Part shown: piece after piece, positions 30,728-40,850 of the stretch
Layout: every line of letters begins with the position of its first letter
Position numbering within the stretch: position 1 is the first letter of the stretch
Origin: Gammaproteobacteria bacterium
Lineage (GTDB): Bacteria; Pseudomonadota; Gammaproteobacteria; Pseudomonadales; Azotimanducaceae
Assembly (NCBI GenBank): GCA_026705345.1
Contig: JAPPAV010000137.1
Coordinates: 1-64,000 of the forward strand
Length of the DNA: 64,000 nucleotides
Direction: 5' to 3'
Translations under genes and position numbers: made by a program
The notes under the pieces: model-generated
The model's database searches: none
What the model was told of the DNA's origin: nothing
Seen by the model: the letters and a program-made list of their open reading frames with translations, nothing else

Positions 30728-30929
30728 GCTGACCTTGCGTATTCAATCCATCAGGTCGCGTTCCGAGCCGGGGATGTTGCTGCGCCCATCCGACGCTCTG
30801 CCTCCGCTTGGGGTCGCCGGGCGCGAAATCGTGGATCCAACGGCCGGCGATCAAACGCCACCCGCCGGGGTATCGGGCTCGGCTTGTCGCCGCCCCCTGG
30901 TTTGGGAAGCGGACTGCGACGGCCCGTCC

Positions 30930-32117
30930 CTATTCCGGGGAGCTAGGCAGGCCCCACAGCGACAGCACGGCCTGCGCAAGCTCGAACTGCCGCGAGACGC
31001 CGAGCTTGGCGTACATGTTCTTCAGGTGCGAGCGCACGGTACCGTACGTGCGACCGGTGCTCGCCGCGATCTGGCGGACGGTCAGACCGCGGGCGAGCAG
31101 CACGGCGATCTCCGTCTCCGTCGGCGTGAAGCCCAGAACGGCCGCGGTCAGATCCGGATCGACATGGGTTCCGCTCGCGCGATCAGTGAGCACCACGTGC
31201 GCCGCTACCGGCCATCCCCGAAACCAGGCGTCGCGCTGCCGCAAGGGGTTGACATGCAGCATGATCGGGGGCAGTGGTGCCGAACGCTTGAGCATCAGCG
31301 AACCTGCCTCTCCCTGATTGCCCAGAGACGGGAGCGCGCGCGCCACCAGTGCCCGGAGCGAGTCGTCGACCGACGGGTGTTTCGCGAACAGGAAACCGCC
31401 CTTGTCGCACAGGGCGTCGCCGGTCTTCAGTAGGGACCGGGCCCGGTCGTTGGCGGCCAGGATCCGCCCGCGCGCGTCGAGATGGACGACGCCCACGCCG
31501 GCCGCGTCGAGCAGCTGCGTCAACGTCGCGCCTAGTGCGCCGGCCCCGTCCAGGGCTTGCCGGACGCGCACGGTCTGGCGGACATGCGGCTGGAGCCGCC
31601 CGACCCGTTGGAGCCGCCCACACGTCCAACCGTCCCGGTCGACCGGGTCGTGGATCTGCCAATGGATGCGCGATCCGCCCGGCCCCTCCAGTCGAACGTT
31701 GATCGCGTTTCCGGCATCGTGGGACCGCAACCAATCGCATACCGCCGAGGTCTTGAGCTCCTTGCCGGTGTAGACTTCGGTGATGTGGGTCGCCCGGTTG
31801 TAGGGCATGCGCCGCATCCGGGAAATCGTCTTGTCCAGGGGAAAGTAGGTCTCCAGCCACAGGCGCTCCAGATCCCGGCGCCGTCTTCCGTGAAGGCAGG
31901 TCCACATGAAGTAGAGCCGGAAGTCCTCCTCCGATTCCCCGTCTCCACACGCCAGGGTGCTGCCGTGCACACCCAGGGCCTCGTCGATCAGCGCGGCGGC
32001 GCCGGTCCAGGCGGCCGAGTCGAGCGCGGCCTCGTGCAGCGCGGCGAGTATGTTCTCGAACGCATCGGGTTCGCTCACGAGCGCGCCGCCACCCGTCGAC
32101 GCGGCCCGAAACCGCAA
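30930..32117 (-). CDS. LuxR-family HTH transcriptional regulator
   Basis: C-terminal HTH FTPTETEIAVLLARGLTVRQIAASTGRTYGTVRSHLKNMYAKLGVSRQFELAQAVLS; PAS-like middle region (GVGVVHLDARGRILAANDRARSLL). Confidence 0.9.
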   Translation of the reverse strand: MRFRAASTGGGALVSEPDAFENILAALHEAALDSAAWTGAAALIDEALGVHGSTLACGDGESEEDFRLYFMWTCLHGRRRRDLERLWLETYFPLDKTISRMRRMPYNRATHITEVYTGKELKTSAVCDWLRSHDAGNAINVRLEGPGGSRIHWQIHDPVDRDGWTCGRLQRVGRLQPHVRQTVRVRQALDGAGALGATLTQLLDAAGVGVVHLDARGRILAANDRARSLLKTGDALCDKGGFLFAKHPSVDDSLRALVARALPSLGNQGEAGSLMLKRSAPLPPIMLHVNPLRQRDAWFRGWPVAAHVVLTDRASGTHVDPDLTAAVLGFTPTETEIAVLLARGLTVRQIAASTGRTYGTVRSHLKNMYAKLGVSRQFELAQAVLSLWGLPSSPE

Positions 32118-32509
32118 CCTCGGATCCGGGAATCGCGCTTTCGGGTGCGCGGCCCCGGAGACCCTTCCGTCTCAACTCGATATGCCATCAACTCCATCGC
32201 CGTCGAGCGCCGCCCGCAGGCCGGGTGCGACACCGCAGCACCGGAAGGTGCAGGCTGAAAGGCATCCTTAGGCAACCGCGACATCGGAACGCAAAACACT
32301 AAATCGTCCGCCCGAGGATGAGTATCCCCCAATTGGGGGGGATGAAAAATTCGCACGGAAAGTACATTCCGACTCAACCCGCCGTCCCGCCCGCGCCGCA
32401 GGCACGCTATCGCGTGCGCTCGCACCAACGGACCGCACGCCGAGTCCGGCGGTTGCGAGACCTCGGCGCAGCGGTTCGGCGTGCCGGAGACCGCCGGCCT
32501 GCCGACGGC

Positions 32510-33420
32510 GTTGGACCGGTCGCTGCTGGAGATGGTCACGGTGGCCGTGGACGACGTGTCCGAGCCGACCTGCACGTCGAAGCCGCTGTGGAGCGTGACG
32601 GTCGAAAAGAACGTCTCGTCGGGCTCGGCGCGCGAATCATCGACGATGAAGATGGAGTGTACTTGGCACCGCGTTGGCCGCCGTTGCGGTGTAGGTCGTG
32701 GTTTCCGAATCGAAGGTTTCGTTCGGCGAAACCGCGTTGCCCTCCGCGTCCGCCAGCGCCAGCCCGGACAGCGTCGCGTCGGTGGAGGTGGCGGCCACCG
32801 TGCCTTTGACGGCGATCGGGAGGGGATCCTCGATATTACTCCAGGAGTTCCCGTTGCTGGTGGACTGCGGTGTGACCAGATGTTCCATAGCGTCTCGGCC
32901 GTGGATTCGGAGTGGTCGTCGGTGATGAAGACCTGGGCCTGTCGATTGGCATCTGTCCCTACCACGGCGTAGGTCGTCGGGGCGCACAGCATCGTGCCGG
33001 ACTCCGCCGTGAACGAGACGACGCTGGACGACGCCGTGGTGATCGTCGAGGGCGTCGTCAGGTCGCCGTTCGAGAGTTTCGCGAGGGGTGCCGTTCCCGT
33101 CCGTGGTCCAGATCGAAACCGCGATCTGTGTGGTCCCGAAGATTTGGTAGAACTTGATATCCACGCTGTGGAGCTCGAAGTCCAGGTCCCCGTCGTCGCC
33201 GCCCGTATGGAACGGCTGTGCCAGGAGGCTGGTGCCATCAAACGGGCTTCGGCACGAATTCGACAGCGACCCGTTCTCCAGGTTGCTGACGAAGGTCGTC
33301 TGCGCCCGCGCCGCGCCGGCGCCGGCGAGCGCCACGAGCACCCCGGCCCGCGCGAGTCCGGCGGACCTGGCAGAGGGCGCACGGGCCAGTACGGGTCTCG
33401 AATTGGCGCGGGACGCCGGA
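32510..33420 (-). pseudogene. Decayed paralogue of the neighbouring surface proteins
   Basis: Homologous peptides alternate between two minus frames: AGVLVALAGAGAARAQTTFVSNLENGSLSNS..IAVSIWTTDGNGTP (frame of 32637-33524), LAKLSNGDLTTPSTITTASSSVVSFTAESGTMLCAPTTYAVVG (frame of 32075-33514), NSWSNIEDPLPIAVKGTVAATSTDATLSGLALADAEGNAVSPNETFDSETTTYTATAAN, then IFIVDDSRAEPDETFFSTVTLHSGFDVQVGSDTSSTATVTISSSD; no beta-barrel. Confidence 0.8.
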
Positions 33421-33712
33421 CACGCAGCTGCGGGACGCGGCTCCGTCCGGGTGGGTGGTATCGTCCTCCTCCTCGGGTCGTGGTAGGTTGTGGCGGATGA
33501 ACGCGCGAAGCCATGCCGTCTCACGTGGGTACGTTTGTGCGTACGCGTTCGAATCCCGCGCCGCGGACCCGTTTGGAATCAGCCGTTTAGCGGTCGGGTT
33601 CTAGGACTGGCCGCGGCGCCACCTGCCAGTTCCCGTTAGTGCGTCAGACGCGCCACCTGTTTCGGATGGCCCTTCCCCGATCCGTTGGTGCGCTCGACGT
33701 TGTGGTAATTCG

Positions 33713-33730
33713 ATGCTAGCGTTTTAGCAT
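33713..33730. promoter_or_regulatory. Inverted repeat ATGCTA-N6-TAGCAT, candidate operator
   Basis: ATGCTAGCGTTTTAGCAT, ~56 nt upstream of the permease ATG at 33787; same half-sites as at 40715-40732. Confidence 0.65.
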
Positions 33731-33786
33731 ATGTCCTTGAAGAGCAATCGGGGGAGAGCCTCGTCCTGGGAGGGCCGACTACGGCC

Positions 33787-36135
33787 ATGAACCGTAACCG
33801 GGCGGGCGGTGCCGCAAGATTGGCATGCTTCCTGGTGTCCATCGGTCTGTCGTTCGGCTTCATCAGCGTGGTTGCCGCGATTGCCTGGGCGAGCGGCTTC
33901 AGGTTGCCCGACGGCGTCGAGCCCCGGGACTACGTTACGCTCGGTCGGCGCGCTGCGGATACGGGCTTTTTTCAGCTCGTAGGCTCCGAGAACTACGAAC
34001 GGCTTGTCGATTCGCCTACCGGGATCGACTGGGCCTTCGCGGACTTCCTTCGCAGACCGGTCGAGGTGCGCGCCGCCGATGGAACCGCGCGGATGGCGCA
34101 CTCGCGGTGGGTCTCGGGCAACTTCTTTGAACTCTTGGGTGTGCGGGCTGAGGCCGGCATGCTTGCAACGGACGCCATCCATGCGGCGGTTGTGACCGAT
34201 GCATTCGCCCGTAGTGCTTACGGCTCCGCCGTCGATGCACTCGGCAAAGAGGTCCCGGGCCTGTTGGGCACACCGGTGGCCGTAATGGGGGTGGCCGACG
34301 ATGCCTTCCGAGGCATTTTCGACGAGGCGGCCGACATCTGGGTCCTCGACCCGCCGGTGAGTGTCCCTGCAGACGGTGGAGTCGTTCATGTCATCGCCGG
34401 TGCGGTCGTTCCCGTGGGTGTACTCGACGAGGGGGTGACCTTGGCAGCGGCCCAGAGCATGCTGGACGGGTTTCGATTCGAGCCGAGTTTCGCGGGTTCG
34501 TATGGGTCGGCGACGGAGCGGGACCGCGCGGAACTCACGCCGGGGATTGAATTCCGACCCGACGCCCGCCGCAACGTGCTTGAACGCCTAGGTTGGCTGG
34601 TACTCGTGGTGATCCTGCTGTTGGCTTTGGCCTTCATGGCCGTCTTCGACTTCCTCCTTGCGGCGCACCACCGCCGTGAGGAGTCGGATGCGGTCCGCCT
34701 GGCGATCGGCGCCACGCCGGGGGACGTTTTCCGGGCGACTCTGGTTCGGCATGCCACTTGGATGGCCGGGACGGGCGTCGTCGGCATCCTGTCTTTCCTT
34801 TACGTCGGGGATGTCCTATTGGGTTTCGAGCCCTTCGCCGGTTATCTCGGCGAACTGACCGTCCGCGATTCGGTGGCGGGCGTGGGCGCTGGCCTCGTAC
34901 TGCTCGCCACTGCCTTTTTGCTGTCCGCCGGCGTCGTCAGCCGGTTCGTGTCGCGCACTTCGCGAGTGATGTCCCAGGCCAAGGGGCAGCAGGCGGCGCA
35001 CTCCTCGCGAATGGCGCGCCGTGCGCTTCTGGTCGTAGCGGCGGCTAGCCTGCTGCTCGTAGCCTCTCTTGGGCTGCGCTACGCGGCCCAGGCTAGGATC
35101 ACCCTGCCGTTCCGGTACGTCGACACGATGATGGTCGGCGTGTTGGGCATGGGTGGCGCGCCCGTCACCGCCGAGGCCGTACGCAGGACGCTGGTCGCGC
35201 AACCCGAGGTCGAGGCGGTCGCGCTGGGTGAGATGATGCCATTGCTGGCCGAGTCGATTCGCCCAACCAACCGCGTCGTGGTTCGGGGCGTCGCGGACCT
35301 CGAGGATACGGTGTTCCTACGCAACGGCGTGACCCCGGATTTCTTCGAGACACTGGGCATTGCCGTGATCGCGGGTCGGTCCTTTGACGGGACGACGGCC
35401 TCCGAGGTCACCGTTTCCCGTCGCGCCGCGGAACTGCTCGCGGGTGAACCCGGAAATGCCGTCGGAATGGCGTTGCATCTGATAGCCGCGCCGCCTGCCG
35501 AGGCAGAGGCGGCAGGCAATGTGGTGACCGTTGTCGGTGTAGTAGATGAGGTGGCCTACGGATCGATGGCCGACACAGACGCCTCGCAACCGACGCTCTA
35601 CGGCTTGGCGGGCGAGATAGGCTGGCAGCAGCTTTGGCTTGTCCGTCATCGTGGTGTCGACGAGGATATCCTCGAGCCATTCGGCGAAGACGCCTATCGT
35701 ATCGGCACGCCGGCCGAGATCTTCCGGGAGCAGTTCCTGGCCGCGCACAGCATCGAGGCGGCGCTTGGTGCATCTTGCGCGTTTGCGCTGGCGCTTTCGC
35801 TGGTGGGCGTGGCCGTGTCGATGGGTCGGGGCATTGCTGCGGCGGGTCGCCACATCGGCATCTACCTGTCGGTGGGAACGACCGGAATGGAACTAACGGG
35901 CCGTTACCTCGGTGGGGTGCTCGTGGACCTCGCGTGGGCGACGGTCTTGGTCTCGGGGGCGACATTGCTTGCGAGGGTTCTCCTTCCGGTTGCCACTGCC
36001 GTCATCGAACTGTGGCTCGTTGTCCCCGTCGTGGCCGTCCTTGCCCTCGCCTGTGCAGCGATCGTTCATCTAGGCGTTGCGCGTCTGGCGAAGAGACGCT
36101 CGGTGAGTTCGCTCATCAGCGGGGCCGATGCCTGA
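33787..36135 (+). CDS. FtsX/MacB-like ABC transporter permease
   Basis: IGLSFGFISVVAAIAWASGFRLPDG..; FtsX-like domains (DFLLAAHHRREESDAVRLAIGATPGDVFRATLVRHATWM..; GRGIAAAGRHIGIYLSVGTTGMELTGRYLGGVLVDLAW). Confidence 0.88.
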   Translation: MNRNRAGGAARLACFLVSIGLSFGFISVVAAIAWASGFRLPDGVEPRDYVTLGRRAADTGFFQLVGSENYERLVDSPTGIDWAFADFLRRPVEVRAADGTARMAHSRWVSGNFFELLGVRAEAGMLATDAIHAAVVTDAFARSAYGSAVDALGKEVPGLLGTPVAVMGVADDAFRGIFDEAADIWVLDPPVSVPADGGVVHVIAGAVVPVGVLDEGVTLAAAQSMLDGFRFEPSFAGSYGSATERDRAELTPGIEFRPDARRNVLERLGWLVLVVILLLALAFMAVFDFLLAAHHRREESDAVRLAIGATPGDVFRATLVRHATWMAGTGVVGILSFLYVGDVLLGFEPFAGYLGELTVRDSVAGVGAGLVLLATAFLLSAGVVSRFVSRTSRVMSQAKGQQAAHSSRMARRALLVVAAASLLLVASLGLRYAAQARITLPFRYVDTMMVGVLGMGGAPVTAEAVRRTLVAQPEVEAVALGEMMPLLAESIRPTNRVVVRGVADLEDTVFLRNGVTPDFFETLGIAVIAGRSFDGTTASEVTVSRRAAELLAGEPGNAVGMALHLIAAPPAEAEAAGNVVTVVGVVDEVAYGSMADTDASQPTLYGLAGEIGWQQLWLVRHRGVDEDILEPFGEDAYRIGTPAEIFREQFLAAHSIEAALGASCAFALALSLVGVAVSMGRGIAAAGRHIGIYLSVGTTGMELTGRYLGGVLVDLAWATVLVSGATLLARVLLPVATAVIELWLVVPVVAVLALACAAIVHLGVARLAKRRSVSSLISGADA

Positions 36136-36164
36136 CCGGTGGGTTGGCACCCGACCGTGTCGCA

Positions 36165-36863
36165 TCAGCCGGTAAGGCGTCCTTCCGACAACTCGAGGGT
36201 TCGGTTGGCCACATCAGCGTACTTCGGATTATGCGAAACCACGCACAACGTGGTGCCCTTGGCATGGCTCGCCGCGAGCAGGGCCATGACCGCGTCCTCG
36301 GAGTCCGAATCGAGATTTCCCGTGGGTTCGTCGGCCAGTATCAGGGACGGTTCGGCAATCAGGGCGCGGGCGACCGCGGCACGCTGCTGTTGTCCTCCCG
36401 ATAGCTGGGCGGGGTAGTGTTCAGCACGATGTGCGATGCCGACATCGTCGAGCAGTTCCATCGCTTTCTCCGCCCGTTCCGACGCCTTGGTCTTGCCGGC
36501 ACCCTTGCGGTAGCGCAGCGGTAGTTCCACGTTCTCGAGGATGGTCAGGTCGCCGATCAGGTTGAACGACTGGAACACGAAGCCGAGTTCCTCGTTTCGA
36601 AGGCGCGCGCGGCGGGTGAGGTTCAGGTCTCGGGTGTCGGTCCCCGCCAACAGGTACTCGCCGCTGGTTGGCGGTTCCAGCAACCCGAGTATCGACAGCA
36701 GGGTCGACTTGCCGCAGCCGGAGGGTCCCTGGACGAGCAGGTACTCGCCCCGTTCGATTCCGAACGAGATATTCGACAAGGCATGCGTCTCCACCTTCTC
36801 GGTAACGAAGATCTTGTTAAGGCCTCGCAGTTCGACCAGCGGGGGTGTGTTTTGCGTGTTCAT
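36165..36863 (-). CDS. ABC transporter ATP-binding protein (MacB/LolD type)
   Basis: Walker A GPSGCGKST, signature LSGGQQQRAAVARALI, Walker B LILADEPTGNLDS. Confidence 0.97.
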   Translation of the reverse strand: MNTQNTPPLVELRGLNKIFVTEKVETHALSNISFGIERGEYLLVQGPSGCGKSTLLSILGLLEPPTSGEYLLAGTDTRDLNLTRRARLRNEELGFVFQSFNLIGDLTILENVELPLRYRKGAGKTKASERAEKAMELLDDVGIAHRAEHYPAQLSGGQQQRAAVARALIAEPSLILADEPTGNLDSDSEDAVMALLAASHAKGTTLCVVSHNPKYADVANRTLELSEGRLTG

Positions 36864-38131
36864 CGGATGGCTATGGTCTCCTCGTTCTCGAAACGGCTTA
36901 AGTTGCCCACGATGATCTCGTCGCCCTCGTTCAGGCCATCGAGCACCTCGATGTGCTTGAGCGTTCCCATGCCGAACCGCACCTGGGTCCGCGTCGCGCT
37001 AAGGCCGCTTTCGGCGAGCCGGAACACGGATGCATTGCCGTAGTCGTTCACCCTCAAGGGGCGGCGCACGAACAGCGCATCGTCGAGTTCGGCCACCGTG
37101 ATCGTGGCGCGGATGGACAGATCCGGCCGCGCACCGCTCGGCAGTTCATCCTGAAAGGCGATGTCGACCGCAACCGTATTCTGGGTGACTGCCGGATCAA
37201 CGCGCGTTACCACCCCAGAAACTTCCGTTCTGAGTACCGTCGCGACAGCCTCCTGGCCCGCCACCACCCGGCTTGCGTTGGACTCCGGCACGCGGACGAC
37301 GCCCCGTAGCGATTCGGCATCGACGATCCTCGCGACCGTCGTGCCCGTGGCGACACGCTCGCCCGGCGCCACCAGAACTTCGCGCAACGTGCCCGCGATG
37401 TCGGCGGTGATGAAGAGTCCCTCCGCCAGCCGCTCCGCTTCCAGCAAGGCGGATTCCCGCTCCGCCAGCCGGGCTTCGCTGGAGGCCTGTTCCGCCTTGA
37501 GAACGGCCTGCAACTCCTCGAATCGGCGCTGTTCGAACGTGAGATCGGTCTTTGCGCGTTCGGTGCGGATCTTCGTGCTCCGGTAGTCGATCTCCGATAT
37601 CGCCTGGCGTTCGCGCAACTCGGTTTCGGCAGCAAGCCGCAACTGCGACTCCTCGTAGGCTGCCTGCTTGTTGAGAATCTGCGCCTCGCCGGCCAACCGG
37701 CGGTCGGTGAACTCGGCGAGGCGCCGGCGATGTTCCGCGTTGGCCTCGGCGAGTTGCAGCCTTGCCGCGACGACGCCTTGGCGAACCTGGGGGTTCATCA
37801 GGCCCACGATCTTCTCGCCGACGGCCACTTGCTCGCCGGATCGAGCGAAGATCTGATCCACGGCACCGGCTATCTCGGACGCGATTAGGCGTTCGTTTAC
37901 GGGTTCGAGCTCGCCAGCCCCCTGGACCTCGATGGGCAACGTACCCCGCTCCACGACCGCGGCCATGATTTCGTCCCGCTCGATGCCTGCCCCCGGTCTC
38001 AGCCAAAGGCGGTCAGCGACAATGAACGCCGCGATAGCGACCACGGCCACGCCTCCCCATGCCAGCTGGCGGTGGAGCCGGCGCGGGTCGCCCGCGCGGG
38101 GTTTGTCCATGGTGTAGCCAGGCTTGTCCAC
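36860..38131 (-). CDS. HlyD/MacA-type periplasmic adaptor subunit
   Basis: Single N-terminal TM, VQGAGELEPVNERLIASEIAGAVDQIFARSGEQVAVGEKIVGL, coiled-coil, VLVAPGERVATGTTVARIVDAESLRGVVRVPE; ATGA-type overlap with the ATPase gene. Confidence 0.93.
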   Translation of the reverse strand: MDKPGYTMDKPRAGDPRRLHRQLAWGGVAVVAIAAFIVADRLWLRPGAGIERDEIMAAVVERGTLPIEVQGAGELEPVNERLIASEIAGAVDQIFARSGEQVAVGEKIVGLMNPQVRQGVVAARLQLAEANAEHRRRLAEFTDRRLAGEAQILNKQAAYEESQLRLAAETELRERQAISEIDYRSTKIRTERAKTDLTFEQRRFEELQAVLKAEQASSEARLAERESALLEAERLAEGLFITADIAGTLREVLVAPGERVATGTTVARIVDAESLRGVVRVPESNASRVVAGQEAVATVLRTEVSGVVTRVDPAVTQNTVAVDIAFQDELPSGARPDLSIRATITVAELDDALFVRRPLRVNDYGNASVFRLAESGLSATRTQVRFGMGTLKHIEVLDGLNEGDEIIVGNLSRFENEETIAIR

Positions 38132-38140
38132 GTCAATCCT

Positions 38141-40651
38141 CTACGCCGGTCCCGGCGTGTGTCCGGTCACGGCGTTCGTGCTGTGGGCGCCCGCGCCTTC
38201 AAAGCCCTGCAGTAGTGCGCCAACCGAATAGCGGTTGGCGAGACGGCGCACGATCACATGCCCTGACAACGCCACTAGGAACACCATGCAGGCCAGGGCC
38301 GGCAAGAGCAACCAGAGTTCGAGCATCGCGGCGAACGCGGAAGCAGCGAGCTTCGCGACCAGGGCCGCAACGCCGACCAGTACGGCTGCGACGATCAGGT
38401 CGCGAACACGGGTCGCGGAATAGACGCGCGCCAGTTCGCCCCAGGTCGCACCCAGCGCGAAACGTATGCCGATGGCTGATCGATCCTCGGCGATTTGACG
38501 CGCCAGGGAGTTTGCCATGCCGGCAAGTGCGAGCAGAAGTGCAAATCCGGCCGCGACGGAGAGCATGATCTCGACGCTGCGGCGGGCGAGGAACTCCTCG
38601 CGAAACTTGGAGGCGGGCGTACCGTCGTCGTGTATCTCCCACCCTTCGAACTCGGGCATTTGCCGCAACACGTCGACTGCCGCTACGTCCCCTTCCGTAT
38701 CGATCACCCATCGTTGGTAGGAGGAGGATGCGAAAAAACGACTCTGGGCGGAATACACGATCCGCCTTGCCGGTACCGCGTAGTCTCCATAGGCGATGTC
38801 CTCGACCACGCCCACGACGACGACTTCACGGGGTGGCAGTTGGGGAATGCGTGTCGACAGTCTGAGCGGCATGCCCAGAACCTCGTCCAGGCCGCCCAGG
38901 GCCTCTGCGGTGGACCGGGACACGACGACCTCGTTCTCGGATTCGGTCTCGAAGTTCCTGCCGGCGAGGAATTCCACACCGAGGGTGGCGAAATAACCCG
39001 GCGTGACCTCATTGCGATGCAGCGGCGTGTCGTCGAGCCCGATATGGCCGAGAATCTCGACAAGTTTGAAACGAAGGTTCATGGGATGCTCCAGCGGCAT
39101 CAAGTCCGCACGCGCCGCGGAGCGTACCCCCGGCATTGACTCGACTGCCTCGACGCTGGTTTTTAGGTTCGTTGCCGGCCCTTCCCGCTCCTTGGATGTG
39201 CCTACGAAGGCGACTTCGGTGTTGGGAAACCCCAGGGACATGCGCGCATCGCCCGCGTACCGACCGACCAGGGAGAACACGAACACCAGGCTCGAGAGGC
39301 CGACGAAGGCCAGCACACCGCGGGTCGCCCGCCGCGTCCAGATCCGCGAAGCCGACTCCCTTGGCGTTGCCCGCGACACGAACCAGCCGAGATAGGCGAC
39401 GCAGCCTAGGAACGCGGCAACGAGCAGAAGCGCCGACGCACCGACGCCGACGAACCCGTCGCGTTTCGATGTCTCGCCGACGTAGCTGGCGAACGGTTCG
39501 ATGCCGAGCAGCACATCGAGCACATAGCGGTATGCGAACCATCCGACAACGGCTACCACGACGATCCAGACCCCGTTTTCCGCTACGGATTGCCGAAAGA
39601 CGTCCATCGGTGTGGCGCCAACCGCGATACGTATGTGCTGTTCGTCTTCCCGGGAGACGATTTCGGCGAGCAGAAACTCGAGCAACGCGACGAAAGCCAT
39701 GGTGAGCAGCAGCACCACCATGCCCGAGAGCCAGGTGGTCTTCTGCGCCACCTCCTGGCGCCCGTCGGGATCGGTCTCGAGACCGGCGATCAACTCCATG
39801 CGGTCGCTGTCCCTTATTCCGAAGTCCATCGAGACGAAGGGGGTCGTAAAGCCTTCCGGCAGCTCCACTCCCGGCGGCAGCACCGGACCCTCCCTCTCGA
39901 ACCTGACGGGCTCGGCATCGAAACGGTAGTCGTCCAGCAGGCTCCGCAGTCGGGCGATGGCATCGCCGGTTCCCCTCACTACGCCGAACACATCGGCCCT
40001 GGGCATGCGGTGGAACCGGACTCCGGCCTCCTCTTCGCTCTCGCCGTCGCGCATGCTCAATGGGGGTGGGTTGAGAATCCACGCGCCAAGTGGCCAGCGA
40101 ATGCCAACGCCGGCGAAATCGGGGGGTGCCACCCCGACGATGGGTATGGAGGGGCCGCTATCGACATCGAGCAACGTGCCCACGATGGTCTCGTCGGCGT
40201 CGTACATCTCGCGCCAAACCCGATGGCTTAGAACCGCGGCCGGGCCGCCTTCGAGTTCCGCAACAAGCGATCCGCGAACGGCGTCCAGGCCGAGCTGGTC
40301 GAAATAATCGCGGGACGCCCCGGCGGCGGCAATCGGCCGCGAGGCGCCGTCTGGATCGCGGACACGGACGTTGTAGAGCGGCATCTGGTAGAACCACGAC
40401 ACCTCCGGGGCCAATTGCTCGATGTTGTCGAAGTCGACCAGGGCGACGCTCTCGGCCCCCGCGTCGGTGCGGCGCACGACGGTGACGTAGTCCCGGTCCG
40501 CAACGCCGCTCGGCAGATTGAACCAGCTCGCATGACCGATGGTGACGACTGCGGCGATGAATCCGAACGAGACCCCGAGCGACGTCAAGAGGTACAGCAG
40601 CCTCGCCGGACGACGTCGCGCGACGCCTAGGATATTGCGCAGCACTTCCAC
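38141..40651 (-). CDS. FtsX/MacB-like ABC transporter permease (paralogue of 33787-36135)
   Basis: LTSLGVSFGFIAAVVTIGHASWFNLPSGVADRDYVTVVRR aligns by eye with IGLSFGFISVVAAIAWASGFRLPDGVEPRDYVTLGRR; C-terminal FtsX domain AEDRSAIGIRFALGATWGELARVYSATRVRDLIVAAVLVGVAALVAKL. Confidence 0.92.
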   Translation of the reverse strand: MEVLRNILGVARRRPARLLYLLTSLGVSFGFIAAVVTIGHASWFNLPSGVADRDYVTVVRRTDAGAESVALVDFDNIEQLAPEVSWFYQMPLYNVRVRDPDGASRPIAAAGASRDYFDQLGLDAVRGSLVAELEGGPAAVLSHRVWREMYDADETIVGTLLDVDSGPSIPIVGVAPPDFAGVGIRWPLGAWILNPPPLSMRDGESEEEAGVRFHRMPRADVFGVVRGTGDAIARLRSLLDDYRFDAEPVRFEREGPVLPPGVELPEGFTTPFVSMDFGIRDSDRMELIAGLETDPDGRQEVAQKTTWLSGMVVLLLTMAFVALLEFLLAEIVSREDEQHIRIAVGATPMDVFRQSVAENGVWIVVVAVVGWFAYRYVLDVLLGIEPFASYVGETSKRDGFVGVGASALLLVAAFLGCVAYLGWFVSRATPRESASRIWTRRATRGVLAFVGLSSLVFVFSLVGRYAGDARMSLGFPNTEVAFVGTSKEREGPATNLKTSVEAVESMPGVRSAARADLMPLEHPMNLRFKLVEILGHIGLDDTPLHRNEVTPGYFATLGVEFLAGRNFETESENEVVVSRSTAEALGGLDEVLGMPLRLSTRIPQLPPREVVVVGVVEDIAYGDYAVPARRIVYSAQSRFFASSSYQRWVIDTEGDVAAVDVLRQMPEFEGWEIHDDGTPASKFREEFLARRSVEIMLSVAAGFALLLALAGMANSLARQIAEDRSAIGIRFALGATWGELARVYSATRVRDLIVAAVLVGVAALVAKLAASAFAAMLELWLLLPALACMVFLVALSGHVIVRRLANRYSVGALLQGFEGAGAHSTNAVTGHTPGPA

Positions 40652-40714
40652 GGGTTCCCGATTCCTCGTCCGTAGCGTTGCGTTGCCCGCGAACCGTCGC
40701 GCCCTGCGGACGTA

Positions 40715-40732
40715 ATGCTACGAACATAGCAT
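40715..40732. promoter_or_regulatory. Inverted repeat ATGCTA-N6-TAGCAT, candidate operator in a divergent promoter region
   Basis: ATGCTACGAACATAGCAT, ~63 nt upstream of the minus-strand permease start at 40651. Confidence 0.65.
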
Positions 40733-40850
40733 ATTGGGCGTTGTACACGCCAAGCGTTGCGCTAGACTCGTTGGATGGACTCGCCGAAGGCGACACCGTG
40801 ATCTATGGCGATAGGCGGCGCCTGGGCGACAAAGAAACGGTGGTTGTCCG

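Noticed and set aside
36136-36164. Bidirectional terminator between convergent genes
   Set aside because: Only a short GGGT/ACCC stem could be drawn; too weak to call.
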